Positions 9,966 to 22,076 of a DNA stretch of 64,000 nt are shown here, in pieces (position 1 is the first letter of the stretch; each line of letters begins with the position of its first letter). The stretch lies in contig JAUXMY010000017.1 of NCBI GenBank assembly GCA_030683005.1, forward strand, positions 98,719-162,718, given 5' to 3'. Below the pieces are notes generated by a model, which had not been told where the DNA came from, did not search any database, and was given only the letters and a program-made list of their open reading frames with translations. The stretch is from Caulobacter sp. Lineage in GTDB: Bacteria; Pseudomonadota; Alphaproteobacteria; Caulobacterales; Caulobacteraceae. The position numbers were made by a program, and so were the translations under genes.

Positions 9966-10895
9966 TTGGCTCCTCGCATGACAACGGCCCGCGAAGCCAT
10001 GAGCCAATGGCTGGACCATCTGGCCAACGAGCGCCGGGTCTCGCCCCGCACGATCGAAGCCTATCTGGGCGCCGTCTCGCCCTACCTTTCCTTCCTGGAA
10101 CAGCATCGGGGCGAGGCGCTGAGCCTTGCGGCCATGGGGACCATCGCCCCGGCCGAGGTCCGCGCCTACCTCGCCCATCGCCGCGACGGCGAGCGGCCGC
10201 TGGCGGCGCGGTCGGTGTCACAGGCCCTGTCGGCCATCCGCTCCTACCACGGCTTTCTGGACCGCCGGCTGGCGACGCCCAACGCCGCCCTGACGCTCGT
10301 GAAGGGTCCGCGCGTCCGGCCCGGCCCGCCGCGTCCGGTCAGCGAGGACAACGCCCGCGGTCTGATCGCGGAGGCTGCCGCCGATCCCGACCGCGACGAC
10401 TGGGAGGCGCTGCGCGACGAGGCGGTGCTGACCCTGCTCTGGGGCTGCGGTCTGCGGATCAGCGAGGCGCTGAGCCTGAAGCGCTCCGACGCGCCGCTGG
10501 GCGACAGCGTCCGCATTCTGGGCAAGGGCTCCAAGACGAGGATCGTGCCGGTGCTGCCGGTGGTCCGCGAGGCGATCGACGCCTATCTCGCCGCCCTGCC
10601 CTTCGCTCCCGGACCGGACGAACCGCTGTTCCGGGCCGTGCGCGGCGGGCCGCTGAGCCCCCGGCATGTACAGGCGCGGATGCAGGCGCTGCGCGGGCGC
10701 CTCGGCCTGTCGGACCGCACCACGCCCCACGCCCTGCGCCACAGCTTCGCCACCCACCTTCTGGGCGCCGGAGCCGACCTGCGCTCGATCCAGGAACTGC
10801 TCGGTCACGCCAGCCTGTCGACGACGCAGAAGTACACGGCGGTGGACGCCGAGGGCCTGCTGGCGGCGTACGGGAAGGCGCATCCGCGGGCCTGA
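9966..10895 (+). CDS. xerC: Tyrosine recombinase XerC
   Basis: LLWGCGLRISEALSLKRSD, TPHALRHSFATHLLGAGADLRSIQELLGHASLSTTQKYT (R..HxxR..H..Y). Confidence 0.93.
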   Translation: MAPRMTTAREAMSQWLDHLANERRVSPRTIEAYLGAVSPYLSFLEQHRGEALSLAAMGTIAPAEVRAYLAHRRDGERPLAARSVSQALSAIRSYHGFLDRRLATPNAALTLVKGPRVRPGPPRPVSEDNARGLIAEAAADPDRDDWEALRDEAVLTLLWGCGLRISEALSLKRSDAPLGDSVRILGKGSKTRIVPVLPVVREAIDAYLAALPFAPGPDEPLFRAVRGGPLSPRHVQARMQALRGRLGLSDRTTPHALRHSFATHLLGAGADLRSIQELLGHASLSTTQKYTAVDAEGLLAAYGKAHPRA

Positions 10896-10903
10896 CCCAC
10901 CTC

Positions 10904-11018
10904 CGTCATCCTCGGGCTCGTCCCGAGGACCCCTGTGTCGGTTCGCAGGTGCGGGTGTGGTCACGTTCTCACGTGGAAGCTGAATGAGGAGTCCTCGCCA
11001 CAAGGGCGAGGATGACGG
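10904..11018. repeat. Intergenic inverted-repeat element with two internal hairpins
   Basis: cgtcatcctcggg-ctcgt-cccgaggac ... tcctcgcc-acaa-gggcgaggatgacg; outer ends are inverted repeats. Confidence 0.75.
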
Positions 11019-11027
11019 CGGGAGAGG

Positions 11028-11945
11028 CTAAGCCGCCAGCTTCGCCTTCACCCACACCGCCGCCTCGTCGATCGCCCGCCGCCCGGCGCCCAGCCAGGGC
11101 GAGAAGGCGTGCCAGACGTGGATCATCTCGGGCCAGATCTCGGCGCGGACCTCGACGCCGGCGAGGCCCGCGCGCTCGGCCAGCAGGGTGGTGTCGGACG
11201 CCAGGATCTCCGCCCCGCCGGCGTGTAGCAGCATCGGCGGCAGGCCGTGCAGGTCGCCCAGCGCCGGGCTGGCCAGCGGGTGGCCGGGCCCCTCGCCCTG
11301 CAGATAGGCGTCGGCATAGGCCTGCAGGCTTTCGCGGGTCAGCATCGGGTCGTCGAGCACAGCGGCGTAGGCGGTTCCGGACTGGCGCAGGTTGACCCAG
11401 GGGCTGATGGCGAACAGGCAGCCCGGCTGCGGCAGGCCGCTGTCACGGATGGCGATGGCCGCGGCGATGGTCAGGCCGCCGCCCGCCGAGTCGCCGGCGA
11501 TGACGATGCGTCCCGGCTCGATCCCGTCACCCAGCAGGTGGCGATAGGCCTTCACCGCATCGTCCACGGCGGCCGGGAAGCGGTGCTCGGGCGCCAACCG
11601 GTAGTCCGGCAACAGGCAGGGAACGCCGATCGCGGTCGCAAGGTTGGCGGCGAGGCCCCGGTGGCTGCGCGGGCTGCCGATGCAGTAGCCGCCGCCGTGC
11701 AGATAGAGCAGCGCCCGGGCCGGATCGGCGCCGGCCGGGGTCAGGACCTCGGCCGGCAGGCCGGCGATGTCGAGGACCTCGACGGTCAGACCGGCTGGCA
11801 GCGGCGTCATGTCGCCAAAGCCGTCGATCCCGGCCCGGCGCGCAGTCCAGTCGCCAGAGCCTTCCTCCGCCGCCGGCATCGAGGCCAGCAGGGCGCGCAC
11901 CGCCCCGATCTCCGGATCCCTGTAGGTCTTCACGCCGTCCGTCAT
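11028..11945 (-). CDS. Alpha/beta hydrolase (acetyl esterase/HSL family)
   Basis: LLYLHGGGYCIGSPRSH oxyanion motif, IAGDSAGGGLT nucleophile elbow. Confidence 0.92.
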   Translation of the reverse strand: MTDGVKTYRDPEIGAVRALLASMPAAEEGSGDWTARRAGIDGFGDMTPLPAGLTVEVLDIAGLPAEVLTPAGADPARALLYLHGGGYCIGSPRSHRGLAANLATAIGVPCLLPDYRLAPEHRFPAAVDDAVKAYRHLLGDGIEPGRIVIAGDSAGGGLTIAAAIAIRDSGLPQPGCLFAISPWVNLRQSGTAYAAVLDDPMLTRESLQAYADAYLQGEGPGHPLASPALGDLHGLPPMLLHAGGAEILASDTTLLAERAGLAGVEVRAEIWPEMIHVWHAFSPWLGAGRRAIDEAAVWVKAKLAA

Positions 11946-12002
11946 CTCGCCCGCTCCCTGTTATTTCCGGCAGCGTAAGGCGGCGGCGGGACCGTCCGCA
12001 AC

Positions 12003-12036
12003 GAAAACGGGCTCCGGTCCGGAGACTGGAGCCCGC
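12003..12036 (-). terminator. Intrinsic terminator downstream of lpd gene
   Basis: On minus strand GGGCTCC...GGAGCCCG followed by TTTTCG. Confidence 0.65.
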
Positions 12037-12059
12037 TGTCGTCGGTCTTCGGCCCGAAC

Positions 12060-13460
12060 CTAGGCCTGCATCGTCCAGCCTTCGACGCCCATGGCCGCCT
12101 GGCGCAGGGCCTCGGAGCGGGTCGGGTGCGGGTGGCAGGTGCGGGCGACGTCCTCGGACGCGCCGCCAAACTCCATGGCCACGCAGTATTCGGCGATCAT
12201 GTCGCCGACGTTGGGGCCGATCATGTGGACGCCGAGGATGCGGTCGGTCTTCGCATCGGCCAGCACCTTCACGAACCCCTCGCCCTCATGGTTGATCTTG
12301 GCGCGGCTGTTGGCGCTGAACGGGAACTTGCCGACCTTGTAGGCGACGCCCTCGGCCTTCAGCTCCTCCTCGGTCTTGCCGACCGTCGCCACTTCCGGGG
12401 CGGTGTAGATGACGCCCGGGATCAGGCCGTAGTTCACATGGCCCGCCTTGCCGGCGATCAGCTCGACGCAGGCCACGCCCTCGTCCTCGGCCTTGTGGGC
12501 CAGCATCGGGCCGCTGGTCACGTCGCCGACCACCCAGACGCCGCCGACGCCGGTCTTGAAGTGGTCGTTGGCGATGACGCCGCGCTTGTCCGGCGTGATG
12601 CCCACCGTCTCCAGGCCCAGACCCTTGGTGTAGGGCCGGCGGCCGATGGCCACGAGCACGTAGTCGGCGGTCAGCACCTCGGCCTCGCCGCCGGCGACCG
12701 GCTCGACGGTCAGCTCGACCGCCTTGCCCATCGACTTGGCGCCGGTGACCTTGCTGCCCAGCTTGAACTTGATGCCCTGCTTGGTCAGCGACCGCTGGAA
12801 GGTCTTGGCGGTCTCCTCGTCGATGCCAGGCACGATGCGGTCGAGAAACTCGACCACGGTGACCTCGGCGCCCAGGCGGCGCCACACCGAGCCGAGCTCG
12901 AGCCCGATCACCCCGGCGCCGATGACGACCAGCGACTTGGGCACTTCCGGCAGCGCCAGGGCGCCGGTCGAGTCGACGATACGCTTGTGGTCGACCTCGA
13001 CGCCGGGGAGCGGGGTGGGCTCCGAGCCGGTGGCGATGATGATGTTCTTCGCCTCGTAGGTCATTTCGGCGCCGTGCGGGGCGGTGACGATGACCTTGCC
13101 TGGCCCGTCGATGCGGCCCCAGCCCTTGATCCACTCGACCTTGTTCTTCTTGAACAGGAACTCGATGCCCTTGGTCAGGGCAGTCACGCTCTCGGACTTC
13201 TGGGCCATCATCTGGGCCAGGTTCAGCTTGGGCTTCACCTCGATGCCGAGTTTCGCGAACTCATCGCCGGTGGCGGCGGCGTAGAGCTCGGAGGCGTGCA
13301 GCAGCGCCTTGGACGGCATGCAGCCGACGTTCAGGCAGGTGCCGCCCAAGGTCTCGCGCCCCTCGACCACGGCGACCTTCAGGCCCAGCTGGCCGGCGCG
13401 GATCGCCGCGTTGTAGCCGCCGGGGCCGCCGCCGATGATGATGACGTCGTACTGGGCCAT
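12060..13460 (-). CDS. lpdA: Dihydrolipoyl dehydrogenase (E3)
   Basis: [36 protein letters not shown] redox-active Cys, C-terminal HPHPTRSE. Confidence 0.96.
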   Translation of the reverse strand: MAQYDVIIIGGGPGGYNAAIRAGQLGLKVAVVEGRETLGGTCLNVGCMPSKALLHASELYAAATGDEFAKLGIEVKPKLNLAQMMAQKSESVTALTKGIEFLFKKNKVEWIKGWGRIDGPGKVIVTAPHGAEMTYEAKNIIIATGSEPTPLPGVEVDHKRIVDSTGALALPEVPKSLVVIGAGVIGLELGSVWRRLGAEVTVVEFLDRIVPGIDEETAKTFQRSLTKQGIKFKLGSKVTGAKSMGKAVELTVEPVAGGEAEVLTADYVLVAIGRRPYTKGLGLETVGITPDKRGVIANDHFKTGVGGVWVVGDVTSGPMLAHKAEDEGVACVELIAGKAGHVNYGLIPGVIYTAPEVATVGKTEEELKAEGVAYKVGKFPFSANSRAKINHEGEGFVKVLADAKTDRILGVHMIGPNVGDMIAEYCVAMEFGGASEDVARTCHPHPTRSEALRQAAMGVEGWTMQA

Positions 13461-13597
13461 GGGATGGAGCCGCCTTGTGTCGATGATGTCCGGACATATG
13501 GGCGTTCGGACGCCCGTTCGCGAGGCGGTTTAAGGCGCCTCGCCCCTAGGTCAACACAAGAGACCCTGAAATCCGGCTTCACCGCGCCCGGGAGGCG

Positions 13598-14380
13598 TCA
13601 GTCGTCGCCGCCCTGGACGGCGTCGTTCCGGCCTGCCCTGAACCGCCCGCTCCGGCGGAGAAGGACGAACAGGACCACAAGAGCGCCGGCCTCGAGCTTC
13701 AGCAGGGCGATCACCGCCTCGCCCTCGATAGCGGAGAAGGCCGAGCCCCAGAGGGTCAGTCCCACGAACAGCCAGGTCGCCGCGTCGACGGCCAGGGCCG
13801 CGGCGGCGATCCAGATCGCCGACAGGGGATCCTTCTTGGCGGCGTTCAGCGCGATCAGGCGCAGAATCCCCGCGCCAATGCCCGCGGCGACCGGCTGCCA
13901 CATCCAGCCCGCCACGGCCGGGACCAGCCAACGCGCGGCGTCGAAGTCGCCGATCACCGGGATGTAGGCGCCGACCATCGCGAGGAACGCACGCATCTCA
14001 ACGGGCGACAGGCCGCCGAACCGGCCAACGTGCGGCAGGGCGTGGAACACCAGGGCGGCCATGACGACCGCCGTGACGATGAAGCTCTTCCAGCCCGCGA
14101 CGGCCGCGCCTCCCTCGAGCCCCGCCGCCTGCTCACGGCGGCGGTCGGCCCGACGCGACCGGCCGGAGGGCTCGGCGTCGACAGTGCTGTTCTCAACGCG
14201 GGCCATCGAGCCGAGATTGACGGTGCTGTTCTGCACCCGCGCCGGCGAGCCCAGATTGACCGTGCTGTTCTCGGTGCGCGCGCCCGAGCCAATATTGACG
14301 TCCCGCGCGCGACTCCACGGCCAGCTGAAGCCGCCGCCTCTGGACACGATGTCGTTGTTGCCGGGCGTGTCACGCATCAA
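13598..14380 (-). CDS. Hypothetical membrane protein with N-terminal 13-aa tandem repeats
   Basis: NIGSGARTENSTV NLGSPARVQNSTV NLGSMARVENSTV then several predicted TM segments. Confidence 0.6.
   Translation of the reverse strand: MMRDTPGNNDIVSRGGGFSWPWSRARDVNIGSGARTENSTVNLGSPARVQNSTVNLGSMARVENSTVDAEPSGRSRRADRRREQAAGLEGGAAVAGWKSFIVTAVVMAALVFHALPHVGRFGGLSPVEMRAFLAMVGAYIPVIGDFDAARWLVPAVAGWMWQPVAAGIGAGILRLIALNAAKKDPLSAIWIAAAALAVDAATWLFVGLTLWGSAFSAIEGEAVIALLKLEAGALVVLFVLLRRSGRFRAGRNDAVQGGDD
14185..14301 (-). repeat. Three 39-bp in-frame tandem repeats inside the 13598..14380 CDS
   Basis: tgctgttct(c/g)... unit starts at 14185, 14224 and 14263, exact 39-bp period. Confidence 0.85.
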
Positions 14381-14569
14381 CTTTGGCCGTCCTCGGCGTT
14401 GGTCCGGCGGCAGGCGCCGGAACCGGACAGGGAGCGGTAGGGAACATCAATTCGAAGACAGGCGCCGGGCCGCGCCCTGGCCGTCTTCCTTCGGGTCCTT
14501 GCCTTTGCATGAGCGTCCGTCCCGTTTCGCGCGCAGCCTAGGCGCGGGAGGGCGACGGTAGCAAGCGCG

Positions 14570-15037
14570 CTAGGGCGAGTTGGTCAGAAGCTCGACGAGC
14601 ATGCGAACCGCGAAATAGACGCCGGCCACCGTCAGACCGCCGGCGCCGGCGACGAGCAGCATGGCCTTAAGAGCCTCGAACGGTCGATCTGAAAGGGATG
14701 TTCCCGGGTCGCGTCGGGTCGCCAGCCAGCCGGCGGCCGGGCCGAGGGTCAGCGCCAGCGCCCCGGCGACGATCCGGTTCTCGGTGGGCAAGGGCTCGGC
14801 GAGGGGCTCGTCGAGCGGCTCGACGGGCGGGGGCGAGCGCAGGATGTCGATCGTGTCGGCGAGATCCTCGTCGGGAACGCTTAGCCTGTAGCCCCCGAGC
14901 GCCCTCTGCTCGATCCAGAACACGCTTCCGTAATGAGCGTCGGCGATCGATGCGACAATGCCGGCCGAACGCAGGACGGAGGCGGCGACCTGGGCTTCCG
15001 ACAGGGTGTGAAACCGTGCAGCTTCGACAAGGGCCAT
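14570..15037 (-). CDS. DUF2007-domain putative signal-transducing protein
   Basis: FHTLSEAQVAASVLRSAGIVASIADAHYGSVFW...YRLSVPDEDLADTIDIL typical of DUF2007, C-term TM. Confidence 0.65.
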   Translation of the reverse strand: MALVEAARFHTLSEAQVAASVLRSAGIVASIADAHYGSVFWIEQRALGGYRLSVPDEDLADTIDILRSPPPVEPLDEPLAEPLPTENRIVAGALALTLGPAAGWLATRRDPGTSLSDRPFEALKAMLLVAGAGGLTVAGVYFAVRMLVELLTNSP

Positions 15038-15089
15038 GGCGACCTCCAGAGGCCAGCCTCGCGCGCGGCCGCCGTGCCGTCCAGCCCGA

Positions 15090-15425
15090 TCAGCCGAGCG
15101 GAACCGGCAGGCCGTGGCGGTGGGCGAGGAACCGGCAGATCGGCTTGGGGTCGATCACGAACCAGCGGCCTTTCGCCTGCTGCGCCTCGGGATGGTCCGA
15201 TGGCCCGTTCAGCACCAGCACCGGCATGCTCTGGTTCGCCTCGCCGACCAGCTCGACGATCGCCGCGCGCGGGCGCGGGAACGGGTAGTAGATGATCTCC
15301 AGGGTCTCGCGGACCTGCGGAAAGTAGCCGAGGAAGCCCTCGACCATCGCGCAGGGGCCGCAGAAGGACGGGGTCCCGTCCTTGTCGAACCCCGGCGCCA
15401 GCAGGAAGAGCCGGTCCCTGGCCAA
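15090..15425 (-). CDS. DUF3088-like protein
   Basis: MARDRLFLLAPGFDKDG..FCGPCAMVEGFLGYFPQ.. thioredoxin-like CGPC region; family from memory. Confidence 0.5.
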   Translation of the reverse strand: MARDRLFLLAPGFDKDGTPSFCGPCAMVEGFLGYFPQVRETLEIIYYPFPRPRAAIVELVGEANQSMPVLVLNGPSDHPEAQQAKGRWFVIDPKPICRFLAHRHGLPVPLG

Positions 15426-15429
15426 GCGC

Positions 15430-16662
<1,233 letters not shown>

Positions 16663-16711
16663 GGTCTTTGTCTTTCGTTCGGTCTGTCGTCGGGGCGAGG
16701 CGGCGTCGCGG

Positions 16712-19666
16712 TCAGGCGAAGGCTTCGGCCAGGAAGGTCTCGAGTTCTTTCAGGTGCCGGCTCATCAGGCCGGCGGCGGTGGAGGCCGAGGCGGGACGGC
16801 CGACGTAGCGGGCGCGTTTGGCCTTCACATCGAGGCGGTCGAGCGTCAGTTCGAGCCACGGATCGATGAACGTCCAGCCGCCCATGTTCTTGGGCTCTTC
16901 CTGGCACCAGACCAGCTCGGCGTTACGGAAGCGCGCCAGCACCTGGCTGACCGACTTGTGCGGCCACGGGTAGAACTGCTCGATCCGCAGGATATAGACG
17001 TCGTCACGACCGGACCTGGCGCGGGCCTCGATCAGGTCGAAGTAGACCTTGCCCGAACACATGATCACGCGCTTGATCTTGTCGTCGCTGGTCAGGGTGA
17101 TCCCGCCGACGTCGCAGTTCGCCTCGGCTCCGTCGATCATGACCCGGTGGAAGGACGAGCCCTCGGCGAGGTCGGCCATGTTGCTGACCGCCTTCTTGTG
17201 CCGAAGCAGGCTCTTGGGCGTCATCACGATCAGCGGCTTGCGGAATTCCCGGTGCACCTGCCGCCGCAGGGCGTGGAAGTAGTTGGCCGGCGTCGAGCAG
17301 TTCAGCACCTGCATGTTGTCCTCGGCGCAGGACTGCAGGAAGCGCTCGAGGCGCGCCGAACTATGCTCCGGCCCCTGGCCCTCGTAGCCATGCGGCAGCA
17401 GCATGACGAGGCCGCTCATCCGCAGCCACTTGCGCTCGCCCGAGCTGATGAACTGGTCGATGACCACCTGGGCGCCGTTCACGAAGTCGCCGAACTGGGC
17501 TTCCCAGAGCGTAAGGGTGTTAGGCTCGGCCAGCGAGAAGCCGTACTCGAAACCCAGCACCGCCTCCTCCGACAGCGCCGAGTCGACCACCTCGTAGTGG
17601 GCCTGGCCCGGGCGGATGTTGTTGAGGGGCGTGTAGTGCTCCTCGGTGGTCTGATCGATCAGGTCGGAGTGGCGCTGGGTGAAGGTGCCGCGCACGCTGT
17701 CCTGGCCGGACAGTCGGACCGGATAGCCCTCGTCCAGCAGGGTGGCGAAGGCCATGTGCTCGGCGGTGCCCCAGTCGAGACCCTCGCCGGATTCGATCGC
17801 CGCCCGGCGCGCCTCGATCACGCGGCGAACGGTCTTGTGGGCGTCGACCGAGTCGGGGATGGCGGTAATCTTGCGGCCCAGATCGATGAGCTTGGCCATC
17901 GGCACGCCGGTCTGGCCGCGCCGCTCCTCGTCGCCGGGCAGGGTCAGGCCCGCCCACTTGCCGTCCAGCCAGTCGGCCTTGTTGGCCTTGTAGGTCTTGC
18001 CGGCCTCGAACTCGGCGTCGAGGAAGGCCGCGAACTCGTCGACCCAGCCGTTGATCTCGGCCTCGGTGGCCACGCCCTCGGCGATCAGGCGCGCGCCGTA
18101 GATCTCGCGGGTGGAGGGCTGGTCCTTGATGCGCGCGTACATCAGCGGCGACGTCATCGTCGGATCGTCGCCCTCGTTGTGGCCGAACCGCCGGTAGCAG
18201 AACATGTCGATGACGACGTCCTTGCCGAACTGCTGGCGGTACTCGGTGGCCACCTTGGCGGCGAAGACCACGGCCTCGGGATCATCGCCGTTCACATGGA
18301 AGATCGGCGCCTCGACCATCAGCGCGACGTCCGACGGATAGGGGCTGGTGCGGCTGAAGCTCGGCGCGGTGGTGAAGCCGATCTGGTTGTTGACGATGAA
18401 GTGGATGGTTCCGCCGACGCGGAAGCCCTTCACGCCGGAGATGGCGAAACACTCGGCGACCACGCCCTGGCCGGCGAAGGCGGCGTCGCCGTGCAGCAGC
18501 AGCGGCAGCACATGGCCGCGGCCGGCGTCCGGGGTGTCGCGCAGGGTGAAGGCCTGCTTGGCCCGCGCCTTGCCCAGCACCACCGGGTTGACGATTTCCA
18601 GGTGGCTGGGGTTGGCGGTCAGCGACAGGTGGACGCTGTTGTCGTCGAACGAGCGGTCCGACGAGGCGCCCATGTGATACTTCACGTCGCCCGAGCCCTC
18701 GATATCCGAAGGCAGGGACGAGCCGCCCTGAAACTCGTGGAAGATGACGTGGTAGGGCTTGCCCATCACGGCGGCGAGCACGTTCAGGCGACCGCGGTGC
18801 GGCATGCCCAGCACGATGTCCTTCACGCCCAGCGCGCCGCCGCGCTTGATGATCTGCTCCAGCGCGGGGATCGCCGCTTCACCGCCGTCGAGGCCGAAAC
18901 GCTTGGTGCCGGGGAAGCGGCGGTGCAGGAAGCGCTCGAAGCCCTCGGCCTCGATCAGCTTCTTGAGGATGGCGACCTTACCCTCTTTCGAGAAGCTGAT
19001 CTCCTTGTCGCGGCCCTCGATCCGCTCCTGGAGCCAGGACTTCTCCTTAGGATCGGAGATGTGCATGTACTGCACGCCGACCGTGCCGCAGTAGGTGCGT
19101 CGCAGGATCGCCAGGATCTCGCGCAGGGTCGAGGTCTCCAAGCCCAGCACATAGTCGAGGAAGATCGGGCGGTCGTAGTCGGCCTCGGTGAAGCCGTAGG
19201 TCGCCGGGTCCAGCTCGCTGGCGTCGCCGGGCGTGGTCGCCATGCCCAGCGGGTCGAGATTGGCCTGAAGGTGGCCGCGCATCCGGAAGGCCCGGATCAT
19301 CATGATGGCGCGCAGCGAATCGAGCGTGGCGGCGCGGACGTCGGCCGGGGCGGCCGTCGGCTGCTTGGCCTCGATGGACTTGCCGAGCTTGGCCTCGACC
19401 GCCGGCCAGAGGCCGTCGATGGCCGATAGCCAGTCAGGGCGCTGGGCCGGAACGGCGCGCGGCGTCCAGGACGGCTTGCGCGCCGCCTTCTGCACTTCCT
19501 CGGCCTGATCATGGAGGGTGGCGAAGAAGCCGGCCCAGGAGGCGTCGACCGAGCCCGGGTCTTCGGTCCACCGGGCGTAGAGGTCTTCCACGAAGGCCGC
19601 GTTGGCGCCGTAGAGGAAAGAGGTTTCGGTCAGAACCTGGTTGATGATGCCTGCGTCGTCCGCCAT
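16712..19666 (-). CDS. sucA: 2-oxoglutarate dehydrogenase E1
   Basis: [77 protein letters not shown]; start adjusted to MADDAG. Confidence 0.96.
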   Translation of the reverse strand: MADDAGIINQVLTETSFLYGANAAFVEDLYARWTEDPGSVDASWAGFFATLHDQAEEVQKAARKPSWTPRAVPAQRPDWLSAIDGLWPAVEAKLGKSIEAKQPTAAPADVRAATLDSLRAIMMIRAFRMRGHLQANLDPLGMATTPGDASELDPATYGFTEADYDRPIFLDYVLGLETSTLREILAILRRTYCGTVGVQYMHISDPKEKSWLQERIEGRDKEISFSKEGKVAILKKLIEAEGFERFLHRRFPGTKRFGLDGGEAAIPALEQIIKRGGALGVKDIVLGMPHRGRLNVLAAVMGKPYHVIFHEFQGGSSLPSDIEGSGDVKYHMGASSDRSFDDNSVHLSLTANPSHLEIVNPVVLGKARAKQAFTLRDTPDAGRGHVLPLLLHGDAAFAGQGVVAECFAISGVKGFRVGGTIHFIVNNQIGFTTAPSFSRTSPYPSDVALMVEAPIFHVNGDDPEAVVFAAKVATEYRQQFGKDVVIDMFCYRRFGHNEGDDPTMTSPLMYARIKDQPSTREIYGARLIAEGVATEAEINGWVDEFAAFLDAEFEAGKTYKANKADWLDGKWAGLTLPGDEERRGQTGVPMAKLIDLGRKITAIPDSVDAHKTVRRVIEARRAAIESGEGLDWGTAEHMAFATLLDEGYPVRLSGQDSVRGTFTQRHSDLIDQTTEEHYTPLNNIRPGQAHYEVVDSALSEEAVLGFEYGFSLAEPNTLTLWEAQFGDFVNGAQVVIDQFISSGERKWLRMSGLVMLLPHGYEGQGPEHSSARLERFLQSCAEDNMQVLNCSTPANYFHALRRQVHREFRKPLIVMTPKSLLRHKKAVSNMADLAEGSSFHRVMIDGAEANCDVGGITLTSDDKIKRVIMCSGKVYFDLIEARARSGRDDVYILRIEQFYPWPHKSVSQVLARFRNAELVWCQEEPKNMGGWTFIDPWLELTLDRLDVKAKRARYVGRPASASTAAGLMSRHLKELETFLAEAFA

Positions 19667-19765
19667 CGATCTCGCGCCTTGAGCCGCCATGAGTCAGCGG
19701 TTAGCTGTCCCGGCGTTGATATAGTCTCTCGCGCCCGATTTCCCGAGGAAACCGGCCCCCCGGCG

Positions 19766-19801
19766 AAGAAAAAGAAGCCCGAACGTCATGCGTCCGGGCT
19801 C
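19766..19801 (-). terminator. Intrinsic terminator downstream of sucD
   Basis: Minus strand AGCCCGGACG-CATGA-CGTTCGGGCT followed by TCTTTTTC. Confidence 0.75.
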
Positions 19802-19815
19802 TGGTTCAGGTTCGC

Positions 19816-20700
19816 TCAGCCCTTGAGCACGTCGAGCAGCGTCTCGCCGAGGCGCGCGGGCGAGGACGACACGCGGATGCCCGCCGCCTCCATCGCCGCG
19901 ATCTTGTCCTCGGCGCCGCCCTTGCCGCCCGACACGATGGCGCCGGCGTGGCCCATGTGACGGCCCGGAGGGGCGGTGCGGCCGGCGATGAAGCCGACCA
20001 TCGGCTTCTTGCGGCCGCGCTTGGCCTCGTCGATCAGGAACTGGGCGGCGTCTTCTTCCGCCGCGCCGCCGATCTCGCCGATCATGACGATCGACTGGGT
20101 GGCTTCGTCGGCGAGGAACAGCTCCAGCACGTCGATGAACTCGGTGCCCTTGACCGGGTCGCCGCCGATGCCGACGGCCGTGGTCTGGCCAAGGCCCGCG
20201 TTGGTGGTCTGGAACACCGCTTCATAGGTCAGGGTGCCGGAGCGCGAGACGACACCCACCGAGCCCTTGGAGAAGATCGAGCCCGGCATGATGCCGATCT
20301 TGCACTCGCCCGGCGTCAGCACGCCCGGGCAGTTGGGGCCGATCAGGCGCGACTTCGAACCGGCCAGGGCCTTCTTGACCTTGACCATGTCCAGCACCGG
20401 GATGCCTTCGGTGATGCAGACGATCAGGCCGATCTGCGCGTCGATGGCCTCCAGGATGGCGTCGGCCGCGAAAGGCGGCGGGACGTAGATCACCGAGGCG
20501 TCGGCGCCGGTGGCGGCCTTGGCCTCGCCGACGGTGTCGAACATCGGCAGGCCGATGTGGGTCGTGCCGCCTTTGCCCGGCGTCACGCCGCCGACCATCT
20601 TCGTCCCGTAGGCGATGGCCTGTTCGGAGTGGAAGGTCCCCTGGGCGCCGGTGATGCCCTGGCAGATGACCTTGGTGTGGGAGCCGATGAGAATGGACAT
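19816..20700 (-). CDS. sucD: Succinyl-CoA synthetase alpha subunit
   Basis: [70 protein letters not shown]. Confidence 0.97.
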   Translation of the reverse strand: MSILIGSHTKVICQGITGAQGTFHSEQAIAYGTKMVGGVTPGKGGTTHIGLPMFDTVGEAKAATGADASVIYVPPPFAADAILEAIDAQIGLIVCITEGIPVLDMVKVKKALAGSKSRLIGPNCPGVLTPGECKIGIMPGSIFSKGSVGVVSRSGTLTYEAVFQTTNAGLGQTTAVGIGGDPVKGTEFIDVLELFLADEATQSIVMIGEIGGAAEEDAAQFLIDEAKRGRKKPMVGFIAGRTAPPGRHMGHAGAIVSGGKGGAEDKIAAMEAAGIRVSSSPARLGETLLDVLKG

Positions 20701-21899
20701 TACTTGGCGCCTCGCACGGCGGCGACGATCTTCTCCGCGCCGTCCGACAGATCGTTGGCGGCGATGACGTTCAGGCCGCTTTCGTTGATGATTTTCTTGC
20801 CCAGCTCGACGTTGGTGCCTTCGAGACGGACGACCAGGGGAACCTTCAGGCCGACTTCCTTGACCGCGGCCACCACGCCCTCGGCGATGATGTCGCAGCG
20901 CATGATGCCGCCGAAGATGTTGACCAGGATGCCCTTCACCGCAGGGTCGGCGGTGATGATCTTGAAGGCCGCGATGACCTTCTCCTTGCTGGCGCCGCCG
21001 CCGACATCGAGGAAGTTGGCCGGCTCGGCGCCGTACAGCTTGATGATGTCCATGGTCGCCATGGCGAGGCCCGCGCCGTTGACCATGCAGCCGATCTCGC
21101 CGTCGAGGGCGATGTAGGCGAGGTCATGCTTGCTGGCTTCGATTTCCTTGGAGTCTTCCTCGGTCTCGTCGCGCAGGGCCTTGATGTCCGGGTGACGATA
21201 GAGGGCGTTGCCGTCGAACGAGACCTTGGCGTCGAGAACGCGCAGGTGATCGTCGGCGGTGACGATGAGGGGGTTCACCTCCAGCATCGCCATGTCCTTG
21301 GCCAGGAACGCCGTATAGAGCTGGGTCAGCAGCGAGGCCGCTTCCTTGGCCAGGCCGCCGGTCAGGCCCAGCGCCTTGGCCAGCGCCCGCTGGTGCGTCG
21401 GCCACACGCCGGTGGCGGGGTCGATGGAGAAGGTGTGGATCTTTTCCGGAGTGTCGTGGGCGACCTCCTCGATATCCATGCCGCCCTCGGTCGAGGCAAC
21501 CACCGAGACCATGCTCGTCTGTCGGTCGACCAGCAGGGAAAGGTAGAATTCCTTGGCGATGGCCGCGCCTTCCTCGATGTAGAGGCGGTTGACCTGCTTG
21601 CCCTTCGGACCGGTCTGGTGGGTCACCAGCACGCGGCCGAGCATTTCCTCGGCGTTGCTGCGGACCTCCGCGACCGACTTGACGACGCGAACGCCGCCCT
21701 TGGCGTCGGGGCCGAGGCCTTCGAAGCGGCCCTTGCCGCGCCCGCCGGCGTGGATCTGGCTCTTCACGACGAAGACCGGCGTGCCGAGCGTCTCGGCGGC
21801 CTTCTGGGCTTCTTCGGGGGTGAAGGCGGCAAAGCCGCGGGGAACGGGGACGCCGAATTCGGCCAGGACGGCCTTGGCCTGATGCTCGTGGATATTCAT
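20700..21899 (-). CDS. sucC: Succinyl-CoA synthetase beta subunit
   Basis: [60 protein letters not shown]. Confidence 0.97.
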   Translation of the reverse strand: MNIHEHQAKAVLAEFGVPVPRGFAAFTPEEAQKAAETLGTPVFVVKSQIHAGGRGKGRFEGLGPDAKGGVRVVKSVAEVRSNAEEMLGRVLVTHQTGPKGKQVNRLYIEEGAAIAKEFYLSLLVDRQTSMVSVVASTEGGMDIEEVAHDTPEKIHTFSIDPATGVWPTHQRALAKALGLTGGLAKEAASLLTQLYTAFLAKDMAMLEVNPLIVTADDHLRVLDAKVSFDGNALYRHPDIKALRDETEEDSKEIEASKHDLAYIALDGEIGCMVNGAGLAMATMDIIKLYGAEPANFLDVGGGASKEKVIAAFKIITADPAVKGILVNIFGGIMRCDIIAEGVVAAVKEVGLKVPLVVRLEGTNVELGKKIINESGLNVIAANDLSDGAEKIVAAVRGAK

Positions 21900-22004
21900 C
21901 GCGCTATTGGGTCTCGCGGATGTCGCTAGGGAAGGCCCGCGGTCGCGGACCGGGGCGGGTTATGGCGCGGTCGGGCGACACGCGCAACCCGATGGAGGCG
22001 ATAG

Positions 22005-22038
22005 GAAAAAAGAACCCCGCCGGTCGCCCGGCGGGGTC
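22005..22038 (-). terminator. Intrinsic terminator downstream of TonB-dependent receptor
   Basis: Minus strand ACCCCGCCGG-GCGA-CCGGCGGGGT followed by TCTTTTTT. Confidence 0.9.
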
Positions 22039-22076
22039 CAATGTTGCGAATGCGAAGGCCGCGAGGGCCCGGCGTT

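Noticed and set aside
9782-10987. 401-aa plus-strand ORF
   Set aside because: Out-of-frame over xerC and through REP-like palindromes
12126-13967. 613-aa plus-strand ORF
   Set aside because: Antisense to lpdA; composition typical of mirror ORFs
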